Of a DNA stretch of 64,000 bases, positions 32,988 to 42,703 are shown piece by piece. Under the pieces are notes generated by a model. The model was not told the origin of the DNA and did not search any database. It saw only the letters and a program-made list of their open reading frames with translations. The translations under genes were made by a program, and so were the position numbers. The stretch's first letter is position 1. Every line of letters starts with the position of its first letter. Source of the stretch: Antarcticibacterium sp. 1MA-6-2. GTDB taxonomy: Bacteria > Bacteroidota > Bacteroidia > Flavobacteriales > Flavobacteriaceae. The stretch covers positions 992,001 through 1,056,000 of the forward strand of contig NZ_CP091036.1 in assembly GCF_021535135.1 (NCBI RefSeq), given 5' to 3'.

Positions 32988-33791
32988 TTAATACTCCCAA
33001 CGCCTCGCTTTATTCAGTTCTTCCATTGCCTGCAATTCTTCCTTTGAAATTACTTTTAAAAACGAGGGATGCTGTTCAATAGAGTATTCCAGTTTTTCCA
33101 CAATCTGCTCGATAGTTTCATTCTCGTAATCTATTTCCAGCGGCGGTTTAATCTGAAAAGACTGAAGTATTCCTCTTTTCTTGATCCTTATGCCCTTCTT
33201 ATCAAAAGATCTTCTAAATCCATCTATTACTATTGGAATAACAATGGGTTTATGTTGCTTTATTATGTGAGCGGTACCTTTTCTAATAGGTTTAAATGGT
33301 TTTGTGGTGCCCTGGGGAAAAGTTATTACCCACCCGTCCTTTAAAGCAATACCAATATTCTCAGAATCATTTAGATTAACTTCCCTTTGGACATCTTCTC
33401 CTTTTGCCCGCCAGGTACGTTCCACTGTTATAGCACCTGCATAGGCCATGATCCTGGTTAATAATCCCGCCTGCATAGTTTCTTTTGCAGCTACATAATA
33501 AATATTAAGCTTTGGTTGCCATAGATATCCCACGTTCTTTATCGAATCTACCCTTCCACTTAAGCTGGCATTAAATACATGAAACATTGCCGTAACATCG
33601 GCAAAATATGTCTGGTGATTAGAGACGAAAAGGACATTAGTATGGGGAAGATTCTTTATAATTTCAGAACCTTCTATTTTAAGTTCATTAAACCCTCGGT
33701 ACCTTCGGTGAGTGAGAACACCAAAAATCCTTATGAGCCACTTTTTAATGAAAAGTATATGACCAAATGGATTTCTTTTGAACAATCCCAT
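32988..33791 (-). CDS. 1-acyl-sn-glycerol-3-phosphate acyltransferase (PlsC-like)
   Basis: A 267-aa protein with the acyltransferase block I NHQTYFAD (about 57) and block III FPQGTTKPF (about 158), corresponding to the usual NHxSxxD and FPEGTRS. Here the spacing between His and Asp is one residue longer than the classical motif, and Q replaces E. I recall the NHQTYFAD form as a flavobacterial variant. It would transfer an acyl chain to a lysophosphatidate-type acceptor. Monocistronic. Confidence 0.8.
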   Translation of the reverse strand: MGLFKRNPFGHILFIKKWLIRIFGVLTHRRYRGFNELKIEGSEIIKNLPHTNVLFVSNHQTYFADVTAMFHVFNASLSGRVDSIKNVGYLWQPKLNIYYVAAKETMQAGLLTRIMAYAGAITVERTWRAKGEDVQREVNLNDSENIGIALKDGWVITFPQGTTKPFKPIRKGTAHIIKQHKPIVIPIVIDGFRRSFDKKGIRIKKRGILQSFQIKPPLEIDYENETIEQIVEKLEYSIEQHPSFLKVISKEELQAMEELNKARRWEY

Positions 33792-33873
33792 ACTATTGCG
33801 AGTTGCCGGATATTACCAATTTACCAATAAAAAGCGGGAGCAAATATAAAAAATCAATTATTACAGCAGCATT

Positions 33874-34503
33874 TTAAGCAATTCTTTTATTTCGCTCAAC
33901 ATCATAGCAGTTGCACCCCAAACCACATGGCCATTCAATGAAAACGCTAAGCACTTCTATCTCATCGGCATAAGAAGTGGTTAGAATTTGATTTATTAAA
34001 TTCTTATCATCAAGGAACTCATCCAGATTAATTTCAAGAACAAGCTCCACCTCACTTTCCTGTGGAATTAATAGTGGAGTCTTTTCTACATAACCTATAA
34101 ATGGATATACCCAAAAATTACTTGGCGGGATATACAAGGGGGTTAATTCTTTGACCACAACAACATCGGTTTGAGAAATACCTACTTCTTCTTCAGTTTC
34201 CCTAAGAGCTGTATGTCTCAAATCCCTGTCCAGATCTTCCACCCTTCCTCCCGGAAAACCCACCTGATTAGAATGTACTCCCCTGTAGGTTTTTCTAAGG
34301 ATTAACACGAAATGTGTTTGATTTTGTGCATCAGGATAAAACACTGCCAACACTCCCGCTTTATTCGGATTAATATTAGTAAAATCCACTGTTTCCATCT
34401 CCTGTATGCGAAGGACCGGAGCCAATTTGTGCTGGGCTTCCTCCCCGGGAAGTTCTAATTTTGCTAAATTTGTTATCCTATACTTAAATTCATTAAAATC
34501 CAT
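33874..34503 (-). CDS. Nudix hydrolase, CoA pyrophosphatase type
   Basis: The start at 34503 gives MDFNEFKYRITNLAKLELPG, the normal beginning of this subfamily, and 209 aa. A longer upstream extension would be antisense to the cyclophilin gene. The Nudix box is PGGRVED ... LRETEEEVGI (about 90-115), preceded by the GVHSNQVGF segment of the CoA pyrophosphatase (UPF0035) signature. It would hydrolyse CoA or related dinucleotides. Its ATG shares the CATG word with the oppositely oriented cyclophilin ATG. Confidence 0.85.
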   Translation of the reverse strand: MDFNEFKYRITNLAKLELPGEEAQHKLAPVLRIQEMETVDFTNINPNKAGVLAVFYPDAQNQTHFVLILRKTYRGVHSNQVGFPGGRVEDLDRDLRHTALRETEEEVGISQTDVVVVKELTPLYIPPSNFWVYPFIGYVEKTPLLIPQESEVELVLEINLDEFLDDKNLINQILTTSYADEIEVLSVFIEWPCGLGCNCYDVERNKRIA

Positions 34504-35251
34504 GGGAAGATACTTTTCAATCCTGCTTGTCGCGGTTGTTCTAATTTTTGCAAGTTGTGAAGATAAGGAAAAGTCGAATAATAGTAATGTAGATTCCCCA
34601 TCAAACCCTACTCTCACAAGCAAAGACACTATCAAAGAAAAAGAGAAGAAAGGATCAGCCCCAGCAGGAAAAGAAGATCAGAAAACTCCTTACCGGGAGG
34701 GACCTATGCTGGTACAGGAAGAGTTAATTCCGTTCTTAACTAAATACGGAGAAGAAAATCCTCAGACCAGGGTCAGGATCAAAACCCGTTTTGGTGATAT
34801 TGATGTAGTGCTCTACCGGGATACTCCGTTGCACAGGGCAAATTTTATTTTTCTGGCTAAACAGGGATATTTTGATGATACTTTCTTTCACAGGGTAGCT
34901 AAAGACTTTGTTATTCAGGGGGGAAATTCTGACAATATTTCTACCAGTAAAAAGAGAACCAACATAGGATCTTTTCTAATTCCCAGTGAATTTGAGGCGG
35001 GACACAAGCATACTCGTGGCGCATTTTCCGCAGCAAAATACGCTGAGCAAAATGTGAGTAAAGCTTCTTCACCTTATGAATTTTTTATCGTACAAAGTGA
35101 TCGCGGTGCACATCATTTAGATAACGACCACACCGTTTTTGGCAGAGTGGTTAGTGGAATGGATGTAGTAGATGAAATTGCCCAACAGGAAGTTGGAGAG
35201 GGGGAATGGCCTTTATTGAATATTTATATTGATGTAGAGGTGCTTGAATAA
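34502..35251 (+). CDS. Cyclophilin-type peptidyl-prolyl isomerase lipoprotein
   Basis: MGRYFSILLVAVVLIFASC gives a lipoprotein signal with Cys 19, so ATG 34502 is preferred to earlier codons. A low-complexity linker (about 25-70) precedes the cyclophilin domain: FGDIDVVLYRDTPLHRANF, GYFDDTFFHRVAKDFVIQGG, AAKYAEQNVSKASSPYEFFI, HTVFGRVVSGMDVVD. It assists folding of exported proteins in the envelope. It ends on the same base before the convergent RDD gene begins its stop, leaving no gap. Confidence 0.9.
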   Translation: MGRYFSILLVAVVLIFASCEDKEKSNNSNVDSPSNPTLTSKDTIKEKEKKGSAPAGKEDQKTPYREGPMLVQEELIPFLTKYGEENPQTRVRIKTRFGDIDVVLYRDTPLHRANFIFLAKQGYFDDTFFHRVAKDFVIQGGNSDNISTSKKRTNIGSFLIPSEFEAGHKHTRGAFSAAKYAEQNVSKASSPYEFFIVQSDRGAHHLDNDHTVFGRVVSGMDVVDEIAQQEVGEGEWPLLNIYIDVEVLE

Positions 35252-35965
35252 TTATTGTCGCGTATAGTAATTATAATCCTCCAGGATGATCTGGATGAAA
35301 TCATAAGGTCGCTCCCTGGGCTCTACCTCAAGAAGTTCCGAAACCTTTTTAGATAGAATATCTATAATCTTTTGGTTTCCAAATTGCTTCGCATCTGTAT
35401 ACAATCTTTTTATCTCCTGCACGTCTTTATCCTTTAAAACTGTTACCTGTGGGTAGGAAGGCTCATAGTCATCAGGAAGATCTATTAAAAGGGTTTGCGA
35501 AAGCCCAACCTGCTGTTTTTCTGTAATAACGGTTGTGCCTGCTGCCAGATCTCCAAGCCGTTGACCCTTTCCATTTAAGAGAATAGTCACTACCGCTACT
35601 CCCCCACTGGTTAAACTTATATCTATAATTCTAAGAAGCCATCTAACAATGTACTGGTTGAATCGCGGCCTTGCCCCATCCATTCTTACCACTCTTAACT
35701 GCATTGCTGCTTTTCCCGGAGTTCTACCGTTGTTGAAGGTTTCCCATAGCAAATAGTATAAAAAAAGAGGTAATCCTATCACGAGGTAATAAACCCAGAG
35801 TTCCCCACCGTCAAGGCCCAATCCTGCTATAGCAAGGGAAGATAATATAGAATAAAAGATGAGAATAATAGAATCTATTATAAAGGCTACTATACGTTCA
35901 CCTATGCCCGCAACGTTTTGATGTATACCAATATTTTGAGCAGTTTCTATTTGAAAATTATCCAT
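35252..35965 (-). CDS. RDD family membrane protein
   Basis: A 237-aa protein with three hydrophobic segments and the RDD domain (GIGERIVAFIIDSIIL, about 20-36, containing the R and D; the third motif is around WETFNNGRTPGKAAM, about 90-105). It is divergent from the SpoIIM/DUF4129/MoxR cluster by 34 bp. In Bacteroidota, an RDD gene is a regular neighbour of that cluster. The role is unknown, possibly transport. Confidence 0.85.
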   Translation of the reverse strand: MDNFQIETAQNIGIHQNVAGIGERIVAFIIDSIILIFYSILSSLAIAGLGLDGGELWVYYLVIGLPLFLYYLLWETFNNGRTPGKAAMQLRVVRMDGARPRFNQYIVRWLLRIIDISLTSGGVAVVTILLNGKGQRLGDLAAGTTVITEKQQVGLSQTLLIDLPDDYEPSYPQVTVLKDKDVQEIKRLYTDAKQFGNQKIIDILSKKVSELLEVEPRERPYDFIQIILEDYNYYTRQ

Positions 35966-35999
35966 TTAATACGTTTCTTTGAGACAAATACCTGTATCT

Positions 36000-36980
36000 A
36001 TGCGCGAGGCTGCATTCGTGAAGCAAAATAAGAATAAATGGCTGAAATTTGAGCAGGAGCTTCGCAATAAAAAAAGGTAATTCCCGGAGAAATTTCAAAG
36101 TTATACCTGGAAATTACCGATGACCTTAGCTTTGCCAAAACATTTTATTCCGGTAGTAATACTGTTACTTATTTAAACGGGCTGGCAGCCACTGCCCATC
36201 AAAAGATATATACCAATAGAAAAGAACCCGGGAATGTCTTCTGGAATTTTTACGCCAGGGACTTTCCAAAGATGTTTTATGGTCATCAAAAGCAACTTTT
36301 ACTCAGCTTTGCGATCTTTGCCACCTTTGTAGCTGCTATGTTTTTTCAGCTTCAGGCGATGGCGCTTTTGTAAGGGCAATTTTGGGAGATGCATATATTA
36401 ATATGACGCTGGAGAACATTGCTAATGAAGATCCTATGGCCGTTTACAAACAAATGGGAGAATTGGATATGTTTCTGGGAATCACCATCAATAATATTAG
36501 AGTGGCGCTTATGGCTTATACGTTTGGCATCCTTGCGGGCTTAGGAACTGCTTTTGTGCTTATGCAAAATGCTATTATGCTTGGGTCCTTTCAATACTTT
36601 TTTTATGAGCAGGGATTATTATGGGAGTCTGCAAGGACGATATGGATACATGGAACTATTGAAATTTCGGTTATAGTTATTGCTGGTTGTGCAGGTTTGG
36701 TTGTGGGAAAGAGTATTTTGTTTCCGGTACCTACACGCGTCTCACTTCTTTTGTGAAAGGGGTAAAACAAGGCCTGAAAATTGTTTTAAGTACAATTCCA
36801 TTTTTTATAATTGCAGGTTTTCTTGAGGGATTTGTTACCAGGTTAACCGGGATGCCAGACTGGCTTGCAATCCTTATTATATGTGCTTCTTTATTGCTAA
36901 TATTATTTTATTACGTTTACTATCCTATTCTTCTAAATTATAAAGCCCATAATGCAAAAGACAAATTACATACAGTTTAA
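36000..36980 (+). CDS. SpoIIM/DUF95-like stage II sporulation M family membrane protein (three breaks)
   Basis: The reading begins MREAAFVKQNKNKWLKFEQEL at ATG 36000 and ends at 36980, with five or six transmembrane segments including FQYFFYEQGLLWESARTIWIHGTIEIS. It is interrupted three times, each time by a missing base in a run: A7 at 36069-36075 (needs A8), T6 at 36341-36346 (needs T7) and GG at 36726-36727 (needs GGG). Restoring these gives 327 aa in one frame. The family has nothing to do with spores in these bacteria, and its function is unknown. It begins the cluster leading to MoxR/DUF58. Confidence 0.8.
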
Positions 36981-37806
36981 GAAACAAAGAGAATTAGGAG
37001 ACATTCTTACGGTAACATTTAAATTTATAAGAGAAAATTATAAAGCACTGTTCAGGAATATTTTAAAAGTGACAGGTCCCTTTTTTTTAATTATGGTGGC
37101 CGCCTTAGGATACTATACCTGGTCTGTAGCCGGGAGCCCTTTTGAAGCTCTTAGTAACGGATTTGGAAATTTTATAATTTCTTTCTCAGTCCTTGCTTTT
37201 GCCCTGCTGTTATTCTACTCCGCCCTGTACGGCACTGTTTTCCATTATATAAAATCTTATGTGGAGAATGATGGTGCTGTAGTAGATGAAGCCGTTAAGC
37301 AGGGAGTACAAGAGGACTTTTTAAAATTACTTTTGTTATTCTTCCTTACGGGAATTCTAATTCTGGCAGGATTAGTCCTTTTTGTGATTCCCGGTATTTA
37401 TGTAATGGTGCCACTTAGCCTGGCAGCTGCTATACTGGTCTTTAAAAGATATAGCGTTACAGATGCTATTTCTTACTCTTTTGATCTGGTAAAAAATCAT
37501 TGGTGGATGACCTTTCTTACTTTACTGGTTATAATGATGTTGGTGTACATCATTGGATTGGTCTTCCAGATTCCGCTAATTATCTACATGATCGTAAAAA
37601 CTTTTACAATGGTACAGGAAGGTTCGGTTGCAGATCCCTCTGCATTTACAGACTGGCCGTTTTTAGTCCTGAATGTAATTTCTTCAGTTATTCAATATTT
37701 ACTTTCGGTTATATCGGTAATAGCCATTGGGTTTATATATTTTAATCTCAATGAACATAAAAACCTTACTGGAACCTTTGAAACTATCGAGAACCTGGGA
37801 AATTAA
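36952..37806 (+). CDS. Multi-pass membrane protein of the MoxR/DUF58 cluster
   Basis: A 284-aa protein with about six transmembrane segments (near 36-57, 70-95, 122-145, 150-165, 185-215, 240-270). It starts inside the last 29 bp of the SpoIIM-like gene, a translational-coupling arrangement. It resembles the glycerophosphoryl-diester-phosphodiesterase-type membrane domain in layout, but no diagnostic motif was seen. It is conserved in position in the Bacteroidota version of this cluster, so a structural or assembly role for the complex is inferred. Confidence 0.7.
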   Translation: MQKTNYIQFKKQRELGDILTVTFKFIRENYKALFRNILKVTGPFFLIMVAALGYYTWSVAGSPFEALSNGFGNFIISFSVLAFALLLFYSALYGTVFHYIKSYVENDGAVVDEAVKQGVQEDFLKLLLLFFLTGILILAGLVLFVIPGIYVMVPLSLAAAILVFKRYSVTDAISYSFDLVKNHWWMTFLTLLVIMMLVYIIGLVFQIPLIIYMIVKTFTMVQEGSVADPSAFTDWPFLVLNVISSVIQYLLSVISVIAIGFIYFNLNEHKNLTGTFETIENLGN

Positions 37807-37808
37807 GT

Positions 37809-38564
37809 ATGAATATTCGGCTGATCATTCTTTTACTGTTTTTTTACAGCACAAGTCATTTTGCTGCTCAGGATTCTGTTGGTATAAGTCAACCTGGAGT
37901 GCAGTATGATACTGTGTCTCCCCGGCAGCCAGTAGAATTTGATTCAGAAAAAATAGAGGCTTATAAAGAGCAAAGTGCTTTTGCTTATTTAGAGGAAGTT
38001 GAGAATGATTCCTGGTGGACAAGGTTTAAGAGGTGGCTGGATCTAAAGTTTAATCAGCTCACCAGCTGGTTATTTGGAGAGTATGAACCCAATTCTTTTT
38101 TCGCTTTCCTGTTAAGAATTTTACCTTACCTCATTATAGGTTTGGTCCTGGGTTTCTTCGTGTGGCTTTTTCTGAAACTGAATCCCGGAGCATCCATTTT
38201 GGAGGAACAAAAAGCACCACAGGTAAGTTTTAACGAAGAAGAAGAATTAGTACGCTCAGGAGATATTTCAGAATTGATCGAAAATGCGATCAATAGTGGT
38301 GACTACAGGCTGGCGGTGAGATATTATTACCTGCAGCTATTACGAATTCTCGATGATAAAGATTTAATAAATTACGAATACCAGAAAACAGATTCAGAAT
38401 ATTTAGCTGAAGTAAATAATGAATTCAAAAGTCCTTTAAAAAAAATAATGCGGCTTTACGACTTCATCTGGTATGGAAACTTCCCTGTTACTGCTGAAGA
38501 TTTTTCGCGGGTACAAAGTTCATTCTTAAATTTTAAATCTTTGCTAAAACCAAGCAGGAAATGA
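37809..38564 (+). CDS. DUF4129 domain protein
   Basis: A signal peptide (about 1-20), one transmembrane helix (LLRILPYLIIGLVLGFFVWLFL, about 100-120) and a cytoplasmic C-terminal DUF4129 domain (SGDYRLAVRYYYLQLLRILDDK, about 160-180). It belongs to the MoxR/DUF58 cluster and overlaps the next gene by four bases (ATGA). The domain is linked in other bacteria to transglutaminase-like or envelope-stress functions. The exact role is unknown. Confidence 0.8.
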   Translation: MNIRLIILLLFFYSTSHFAAQDSVGISQPGVQYDTVSPRQPVEFDSEKIEAYKEQSAFAYLEEVENDSWWTRFKRWLDLKFNQLTSWLFGEYEPNSFFAFLLRILPYLIIGLVLGFFVWLFLKLNPGASILEEQKAPQVSFNEEEELVRSGDISELIENAINSGDYRLAVRYYYLQLLRILDDKDLINYEYQKTDSEYLAEVNNEFKSPLKKIMRLYDFIWYGNFPVTAEDFSRVQSSFLNFKSLLKPSRK

Positions 38565-39754
38565 GTAAGATCGGCAAGATTGCATTTGGACTTTTCCTTC
38601 TTCTGGTCTTATTTCTTACCTACCTGGAAGCCTCTGAGCCGCAGCCTGTAAACTGGAATCCCAGCTACCTCGAGACAGATAAGATTGCGCTGGGTAGTTA
38701 TGTATTTTATGAATCCTGGAAAGAAAATACAACAATACCTATTGAGAAAATTGAACTACCTCCTTTTGAATTTCTGGAGCAGGGTCCTACAGGAACTTAT
38801 TTTTTTCTAAACAATTATCTCGATTTTGATGATGCCGAATTAAAGAAGCTTTTGAAATGGATAGAATCGGGAAATACTGTTTTTCTTTCAGCAGGTTATT
38901 TTGGCCAGAACCTTCTTGACACTCTCAAATTAGAGACAAAGACCTATATTCCCGGTGAAGATTTTACCTCAATGCCATACCTCGATCTTGTAAATCCCGA
39001 TCTTAGAAGTGCTGAACCTTACCAGTACTCCCATGATGTAGGTCTTGAGTACTTCAGCAAAATTGATACCCTTAAACATACTTTGCTGGGGGTAGCAGAT
39101 TTGGAATTCTTTAAGGATCCCAAAGATGCCTATCCTGTTTTTCTAAAATCCTCCTGGGGTAAGGGAACTTTATACCTTCACACCTTTCCCGAAGCCTTTG
39201 GTAATTATTTTCTTCTCACCAATTCCAATTACAGGTATGCCCAGGGAATACTTTCATATTTGCCAAAAAACGAAACAGTATATTGGGATGGGTACTACAA
39301 AACAGGAAAAACCTATTTTACTTCACCACTATATGTGCTTTTAAATAACCGCGCCTTAAAATGGGCGTATTACTTCCTTCTCCTGGGATGTATTGTATTT
39401 ATAATTTTTGAGGGGAAAAGAAAACAGCGACCTGTTCCTGTCATAAACCCCCTGAAGAATCAAACCTATGAATACTCCCGTACAATAGCAGATCTCTACC
39501 TGGAGCAGAAAGATTATAAGGCACTTGCCATAAAAAAAATAGATCATTTTAATGACTACCTTAGAAACAGGTACAGGATCTTTTCCAATTGGAAAGAAGA
39601 CAAATTTTATAAAGAATTAGCTGAAAAAAGTAGCCATACCGAAGAAGATACAAAATACTTATTCAGAAAATTTCAGGAGATCACCAACAAAACCGAAATA
39701 ACCAAAGAAGAATTACAGGACCTTAATCAAAAGATTGATTCCTATAAACAATAA
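38561..39754 (+). CDS. DUF4350 domain protein
   Basis: An N-terminal transmembrane helix (about 5-20), a periplasmic GATase-like DUF4350 domain ([45 protein letters not shown]) and a second helix ([16 protein letters not shown], about 268-283), then a cytoplasmic tail rich in charged residues. It overlaps the DUF4129 gene by four bases and is followed 4 bp later by the MoxR gene. The position and order are those of the conserved Bacteroidota cluster. Confidence 0.82.
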   Translation: MSKIGKIAFGLFLLLVLFLTYLEASEPQPVNWNPSYLETDKIALGSYVFYESWKENTTIPIEKIELPPFEFLEQGPTGTYFFLNNYLDFDDAELKKLLKWIESGNTVFLSAGYFGQNLLDTLKLETKTYIPGEDFTSMPYLDLVNPDLRSAEPYQYSHDVGLEYFSKIDTLKHTLLGVADLEFFKDPKDAYPVFLKSSWGKGTLYLHTFPEAFGNYFLLTNSNYRYAQGILSYLPKNETVYWDGYYKTGKTYFTSPLYVLLNNRALKWAYYFLLLGCIVFIIFEGKRKQRPVPVINPLKNQTYEYSRTIADLYLEQKDYKALAIKKIDHFNDYLRNRYRIFSNWKEDKFYKELAEKSSHTEEDTKYLFRKFQEITNKTEITKEELQDLNQKIDSYKQ

Positions 39755-39758
39755 CATA

Positions 39759-40770
39759 ATGGAAAACGAAATTACCGGAAACCCCGAACCAAATTCCGAA
39801 ATAAACTTTAGTAATAGAATACCTCTGGAAGATCTTCAACAGGCAGTTCAGGATCTAAAAACTCAACTGGGGAAAGTAATTATAGGACAGGAAAAATTTG
39901 TGGAATTACTTATCACAGGTCTCCTGGCAAATGGACATGTTTTAATTGAAGGCGTTCCGGGTGTGGCAAAAACGGTAACAGCCAAGCTCTTTGCAAAAAC
40001 TTTGGAAACAGATTTTAGCAGGATCCAGTTCACTCCAGATCTTATGCCCAGTGACGTATTGGGAACATCGGTCTTAAATGCGAAAACATCAGATTTTGAA
40101 TTCCGACAGGGTCCTATTTTTTCCAACATAGTTTTAATTGACGAGATCAACCGGGCACCTGCAAAGACCCAGGCTGCGCTCTTTGAAGTTATGGAGGAAC
40201 GACAAATTACAATAGATGGTAAAAAGTACGCTATGCAACCTCCATTTATGGTACTTGCCACTCAAAACCCAATTGAACAGGAAGGAACTTACGCGCTGCC
40301 GGAAGCCCAACTAGACCTAGTTTCTATTCAAGATTAAAGTAAATTACCCCACTCCCGAAGAGGAAATGCAAATCCTCCAGTCACACCACGAGAGGAAAGG
40401 TGCTCTTCCTGAAGCTGAAATTACTCCTGTTCTTACCCCCGAAAAGCTCCTGGCGCTACAGGTACAAATTAGGGAAGTATTGGTAGAAGAAAAACTGCTC
40501 ACCTACATAACTCAACTGGTAATAAAAACAAGGAATCATCCTCATTTATATCTTGGTGCCTCTCCCCGTGCAACCATCGCTGTTATGAATGCATCCAAAG
40601 CAATGGCAGCAATTGAAGGTAGAGATTTTGTAATTCCCGAGGATATTAAAAAAGTTCTTGTTCCTGTACTTGCACACAGAGTTATCTTATCTCCGGAAAA
40701 AGAAATGGAAGGGATTACACAGGAGAATGTGATAGATATTATTGCCAACACTATAGAAATTCCCAGGTAA
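39759..40770 (+). CDS. MoxR-family AAA+ ATPase (frameshifted)
   Basis: ATG 39759 is preferred over upstream in-frame codons because it follows the DUF4350 stop by 4 bp. Walker A is GVPGVAKT (about 68), Walker B is [15 protein letters not shown] (about 125), sensor 1 is [22 protein letters not shown] and the C-terminal lid has [16 protein letters not shown]. The frame shifts +1 at 40315-40321 (ACCTAGT). ACCGGT restores EAQLDRFLFKIKV, which is nearly invariant in MoxR, and gives 336 aa. MoxR ATPases remodel or activate the DUF58/VWA proteins encoded beside them. Confidence 0.93.
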
Positions 40771-42103
40771 GTGGTTAAATTCCTGAAGTCGCTTTATTTT
40801 CACCAGCGGGTTTTCACCGCTGTCTTTAGTATAGCAGTTTTATTTCTGTTTTCATACTGGTTTCCATTTTTGTATGCACCCACCTGGATCCTGGCAGTAC
40901 TTTTGGTAATTTTTATTTTAATTGATACTATTAGTCTTTATCAAAAACAAGGAATATCTGCAAAACGAATAGTTCCTGAAAAGCTGTCAAATTCAGATAA
41001 AAATTCAATTTATGTAAATCTGGAAAACTAAGTTCGGCTTTAAGGTATTTGTAGAAGTTATTGATGAAATCCCTATTCAGTTTCAAAAGAGAGATTTTAA
41101 ACAACTTCTCTCAATTTCAGCTAAAGGAAAATCAGATTTTAGTTATTCTTTACGACCCGTGGAACGTGGAGAATATTACTTCGGAAAATTAAACGTATAT
41201 GTCTCCACAGTCCTGAAATTGGTTAAGAAGCGACTCATATTTAATGAAGACCAGGCTACCAAGGTCTATCCTTCCTTTATTCAAATGAGAAAGTATGATT
41301 TTCTCGCCATAGATAACAAGCTTAAGCAACCGGGATTAAAAAAAATTAGGCGTATAGGACACACCCAGGAGTTTGAACAGATAAAAGAATATGTAGCTGG
41401 AGACGATGTAAGAAGTATAAACTGGAAGGCCACTGCAAAACAGGCAAGCCTAATGGTTAATCAATACCAGGATGAGAAAGCCCAGCCAATTTATTCTCTC
41501 ATTGACACGGGGCGTGTAATGAAAATGCCTTTCAACGGCCTTAGCCTATTAGATTATTCTATTAATAGTACACTCGCTTTTTCAAATGTTGCTCTCCAGA
41601 AAAAAGATAAGGTAGGAATGCTTTCATTTTCCAATGAAACGGGAAACCTTTTGGCAGCGAACTCCAAGAAGTCTCACCTTTACCAAATTTTAGAAAATCT
41701 TTATAATATAAACACTCAGTTTTTAGATACTGATTTTGGATTACTGTATGCCTGGGTAAAGAGAAAAATTAAGCAAAGAAGTCTTCTTCTGGTCTACACG
41801 AATTTTGAGCACATGAATGGGCTGGACAGGAATTTGCCTTATCTGCAGGCTCTTTCCAAACAACATATTCTGGTGGTTATTTTCTTTGAAAATGTTGAAT
41901 TAGACAAGGTTATAAAAGCAAAAACTGATAATATTCCTGATATTGCTCATCAAACAATTGCTGAAGATTTTGCTTTTGAAAAACGATTAATGGCAAAAAA
42001 ACTTCAACAACACGGTATCCAAACTGTTCTTACAAAACCTGAAGATCTTACTGTAAACACTATCAATAAATATCTCGAGATAAAGGCCCGGGGACTTATA
42101 TAA
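40771..42103 (+). CDS. DUF58 domain protein, MoxR partner (frameshifted)
   Basis: Two transmembrane helices at the N-terminus (about 13-50), then a beta-rich part and the DUF58 signature EYVAGDDVRSINWKATAKQASLMVNQY (about 210). A VWA-like domain with SLIDTGRVM follows. The GTG at 40771 abuts the MoxR stop; no ATG lies near. The frame shifts +1 at 41027-41033 (ACTAAGT). ACCGGT gives LENRFGFKVFVEV and 443 aa. It is the last gene of the RDD/SpoIIM/DUF4129/DUF4350/MoxR series on this strand. Confidence 0.88.
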
Positions 42104-42165
42104 CAATTCGTCCTTATATTTCCACACTTCAGCCCTTTGCATTTTTCTTACCTGAAGAACTCTGG

Positions 42166-42173
42166 TAGTTTTG
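42166..42173 (+). promoter_or_regulatory. -7 element TAGTTTTG before the DUF2141 gene
   Basis: TAGTTTTG fits TAnnTTTG and lies 28 bp upstream of the ATG at 42202. A TTTG at 42136 is 26 bp away, too far for a standard -33 box. Confidence 0.4.
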
Positions 42174-42201
42174 TTTTGTACTAATCTCAAAATCAAAAGT
42201 T

Positions 42202-42624
42202 ATGACAACTGTTATTTTATTTTTTTCATTGCTAATGTTTCAGCAGACCACACATTTAAACGAAGCAACAAGTATTACTGTAGTTGTAGAAAATTTACAA
42301 TCTAGTGAAGGAACTCTTATAGTAAGCCTGTCTTCCGAAGAAACTTTTATGAAAGCAAAGCCCGAGTATACCTTAACCAGTAAAATTTCAAATGGAAAAG
42401 CCACTGTAACCTTTGAAAATATTGGACCCGGTTTCTACGGAATCACGGTCGTTCATGATGAGAATGACAATTCCAGAATGGACTTTGATTCTTCTGGGAT
42501 GCCAACCGAAAATTATGGCATTTCCAATAATAAAATAAATCCCTACGGTCCCCCGGTATGGAGTGATGCAAAATTTGAAGTCAATGGTCAACCTCTTGAA
42601 TTTAACATTAAACTTACACGTTAA
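42202..42624 (+). CDS. DUF2141 family exported protein
   Basis: A signal peptide (about 1-14) and the DUF2141 beta-sandwich: TVVVENLQSSEGTLIVSLSS at the start, GFYGITVVHDENDNSRMDFDSSGMPTENYGIS in the centre. This small periplasmic family is of unknown function and common in Bacteroidota. 140 aa, monocistronic. Confidence 0.85.
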   Translation: MTTVILFFSLLMFQQTTHLNEATSITVVVENLQSSEGTLIVSLSSEETFMKAKPEYTLTSKISNGKATVTFENIGPGFYGITVVHDENDNSRMDFDSSGMPTENYGISNNKINPYGPPVWSDAKFEVNGQPLEFNIKLTR

Positions 42625-42673
42625 ACTATAGATGAAATTAGGAGATAGGGTAATATCGAATAGAAAAAATCAA

Positions 42674-42681
42674 TACCTTTG
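42674..42681 (+). promoter_or_regulatory. -7 element TACCTTTG before the oxyR-like gene
   Basis: TACCTTTG matches TAnnTTTG exactly and ends 22 bp before the ATG at 42704. No clear -33 TTTG is seen in the A-rich sequence upstream. Confidence 0.5.
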
Positions 42682-42703
42682 AGGTTGATTTTAATTGACG
42701 ATC

